41,504 bases of DNA from Beijerinckiaceae bacterium (lineage in GTDB: Bacteria > Pseudomonadota > Alphaproteobacteria > Rhizobiales > Beijerinckiaceae): the NCBI GenBank assembly GCA_947455285.1, contig CANGOK010000003.1, forward strand, positions 1-41,504. The letters run 5' to 3'. Shown piece after piece: positions 40,906 to 41,504 of this stretch. The notes under the pieces were generated by a model. It made no database searches and was not told where the DNA came from. It worked only from the letters and a program-made list of their open reading frames with translations. Position numbers and translations under genes: made by a program. Position 1 is the first letter of the stretch. Each line of letters opens with the position of its first letter.

Positions 40906-41504
40906 ATGATCTTCCGCCGCAACGAAGCCAAGGAATGGGCGCGCGAGAACATGCGCGGAATCTGGGCCGCCGCCCTGACCCCCTTCACCCCGGGCAGCCT
41001 GGCCATCGACGAGGCGGCCGTGCGCCGCAATTTCCGCCACTGGATCGAGGACCTCTCCATCGACGGGTTCTTCGTGGCGGGCAAGCAGGGCGAGTTCTTC
41101 TCGATGTCGCTCGCCGAGCGCAAACGGATCTTCGAGATCACAATGGAGGAGACGCAGGGCAAGGCCGGCTCAATCATGTCCTGCTCGGACCAGAACATGG
41201 ACACTGTCATCGAGCTTGCGAAACATGCACAGAAGATAGGCGCGACCTCCATCGTGGTCCATGCGCCCGTGCTGCATTTCACCCACAAGCAGGATGAAAC
41301 GCTCTACCAGTACTACAAGACGATCAGCGAAGAAGTGGACCTCGCCATCGCCATGTGGAGCCATCCGGACTCGGGCTATCTCATGAGTCCCGAACTCTGC
41401 GCGCGCATCGCCGAACTGCCGAACATCGTGGCGATCAAATATTCGGTGCCGCGCGAGATGTATGTGCGCCTCACCGAAATGGCGGGCGACAAGATCATCG
41501 TCTC
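40906..41504 (+). CDS. DapA-family lyase with altered active site (partial, 3' end outside window)
   Basis: The frame is open from ATG 40906 (CAGGAG upstream) to the window end, giving 199 residues of a family of about 300. WAAALTPFTPG, DGFFVAGKQGEFFSMSLAER and VAIKYS with the Schiff-base lysine K178 place it in the dihydrodipicolinate synthase / N-acetylneuraminate lyase superfamily of pyruvate-dependent aldolases and lyases. In true DapA the motif is GTTGE and YNxPxRTG; here it reads GKQGE (59-63) and WSHPDSG (151-157), so the two threonines and the tyrosine of the proton relay are gone. It is therefore unlikely to make lysine precursors and may act on an aromatic or sugar-acid substrate, as in other diverged members. 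Confidence 0.85.
   Translation, partial: MIFRRNEAKEWARENMRGIWAAALTPFTPGSLAIDEAAVRRNFRHWIEDLSIDGFFVAGKQGEFFSMSLAERKRIFEITMEETQGKAGSIMSCSDQNMDTVIELAKHAQKIGATSIVVHAPVLHFTHKQDETLYQYYKTISEEVDLAIAMWSHPDSGYLMSPELCARIAELPNIVAIKYSVPREMYVRLTEMAGDKIIV

Overview
The window is GC-rich DNA in which almost every base is coding. It looks like a chromosomal segment of an alphaproteobacterium of the order Hyphomicrobiales. Supporting signs are the aroQ-accB-accC order, a double-domain cold-shock protein, a clustered GANTC (CcrM-type) methylation motif, a short type-2 ArgC, a bdhA-patatin pair, and GC-rich nested-palindrome repeats. I cannot name the genus from sequence alone. No phage, insertion sequence, CRISPR array or transposase is visible.

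Layout. 1-4.7 kb: end of xdhC, parE, cytochrome b561 and a DEAD-box RNA helicase. 4.8-9.1 kb: three orphan periplasmic binding proteins (two NMT1/SsuA-like paralogues and one TctC/Bug-like) and a fumarylacetoacetase-family hydrolase, with no permease or ATPase genes. 9.2-11.1 kb (minus): argC and an agmatinase-family ureohydrolase. 11.2-15.8 kb: a bicupin protein, a membrane LtaS/OpgB-like phosphotransferase candidate and a convergent Tat-exported OpgG/OpgD glucan protein. 16.1-17.9 kb: bdhA and a patatin, probably for polyhydroxybutyrate turnover. 18.0-19.4 kb: a coupled cytochrome c' and di-heme cytochrome c pair. 19.4-25.5 kb: aminotransferase, BepA-like protease, DsbA-like protein, aroQ, accB and accC. 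25.6-28.2 kb: tRNA-Pro(TGG), a VOC protein, DUF192, the cold-shock protein and an unknown membrane-anchored protein.

28.2-36.2 kb holds the most unusual content: two divergent transcription units that look like one uncharacterised catabolic cluster. Leftward run a Rieske ferredoxin, an arylformamidase-like alpha/beta hydrolase, a medium-chain dehydrogenase/reductase, a luciferase-like flavin monooxygenase and an acyl-CoA dehydrogenase. Rightward run the alpha and beta subunits of a ring-hydroxylating dioxygenase and a protein of the 4,5-dihydroxyphthalate decarboxylase family. The ferredoxin reductase that such a dioxygenase needs is absent from the window. The substrate is not evident.

36.2-41.5 kb: an MltB-type lytic transglycosylase, a flippase-like membrane protein, a siderophore-interacting flavoprotein with a TTG start, two secreted proteins of unknown function, and the first 199 codons of a DapA-family lyase whose usual catalytic threonines and tyrosine are replaced.

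Non-coding items of note are two copies of a ~144 bp palindromic repeat (5859-6002 and 34995-35137), a hairpin that would bury the ribosome binding site of the 4801 gene, a PhaR-like operator at the bdhA promoter, and three GANTC sites in 27 bp upstream of the cold-shock gene. Starts were chosen by Shine-Dalgarno spacing where possible; alternatives are stated.
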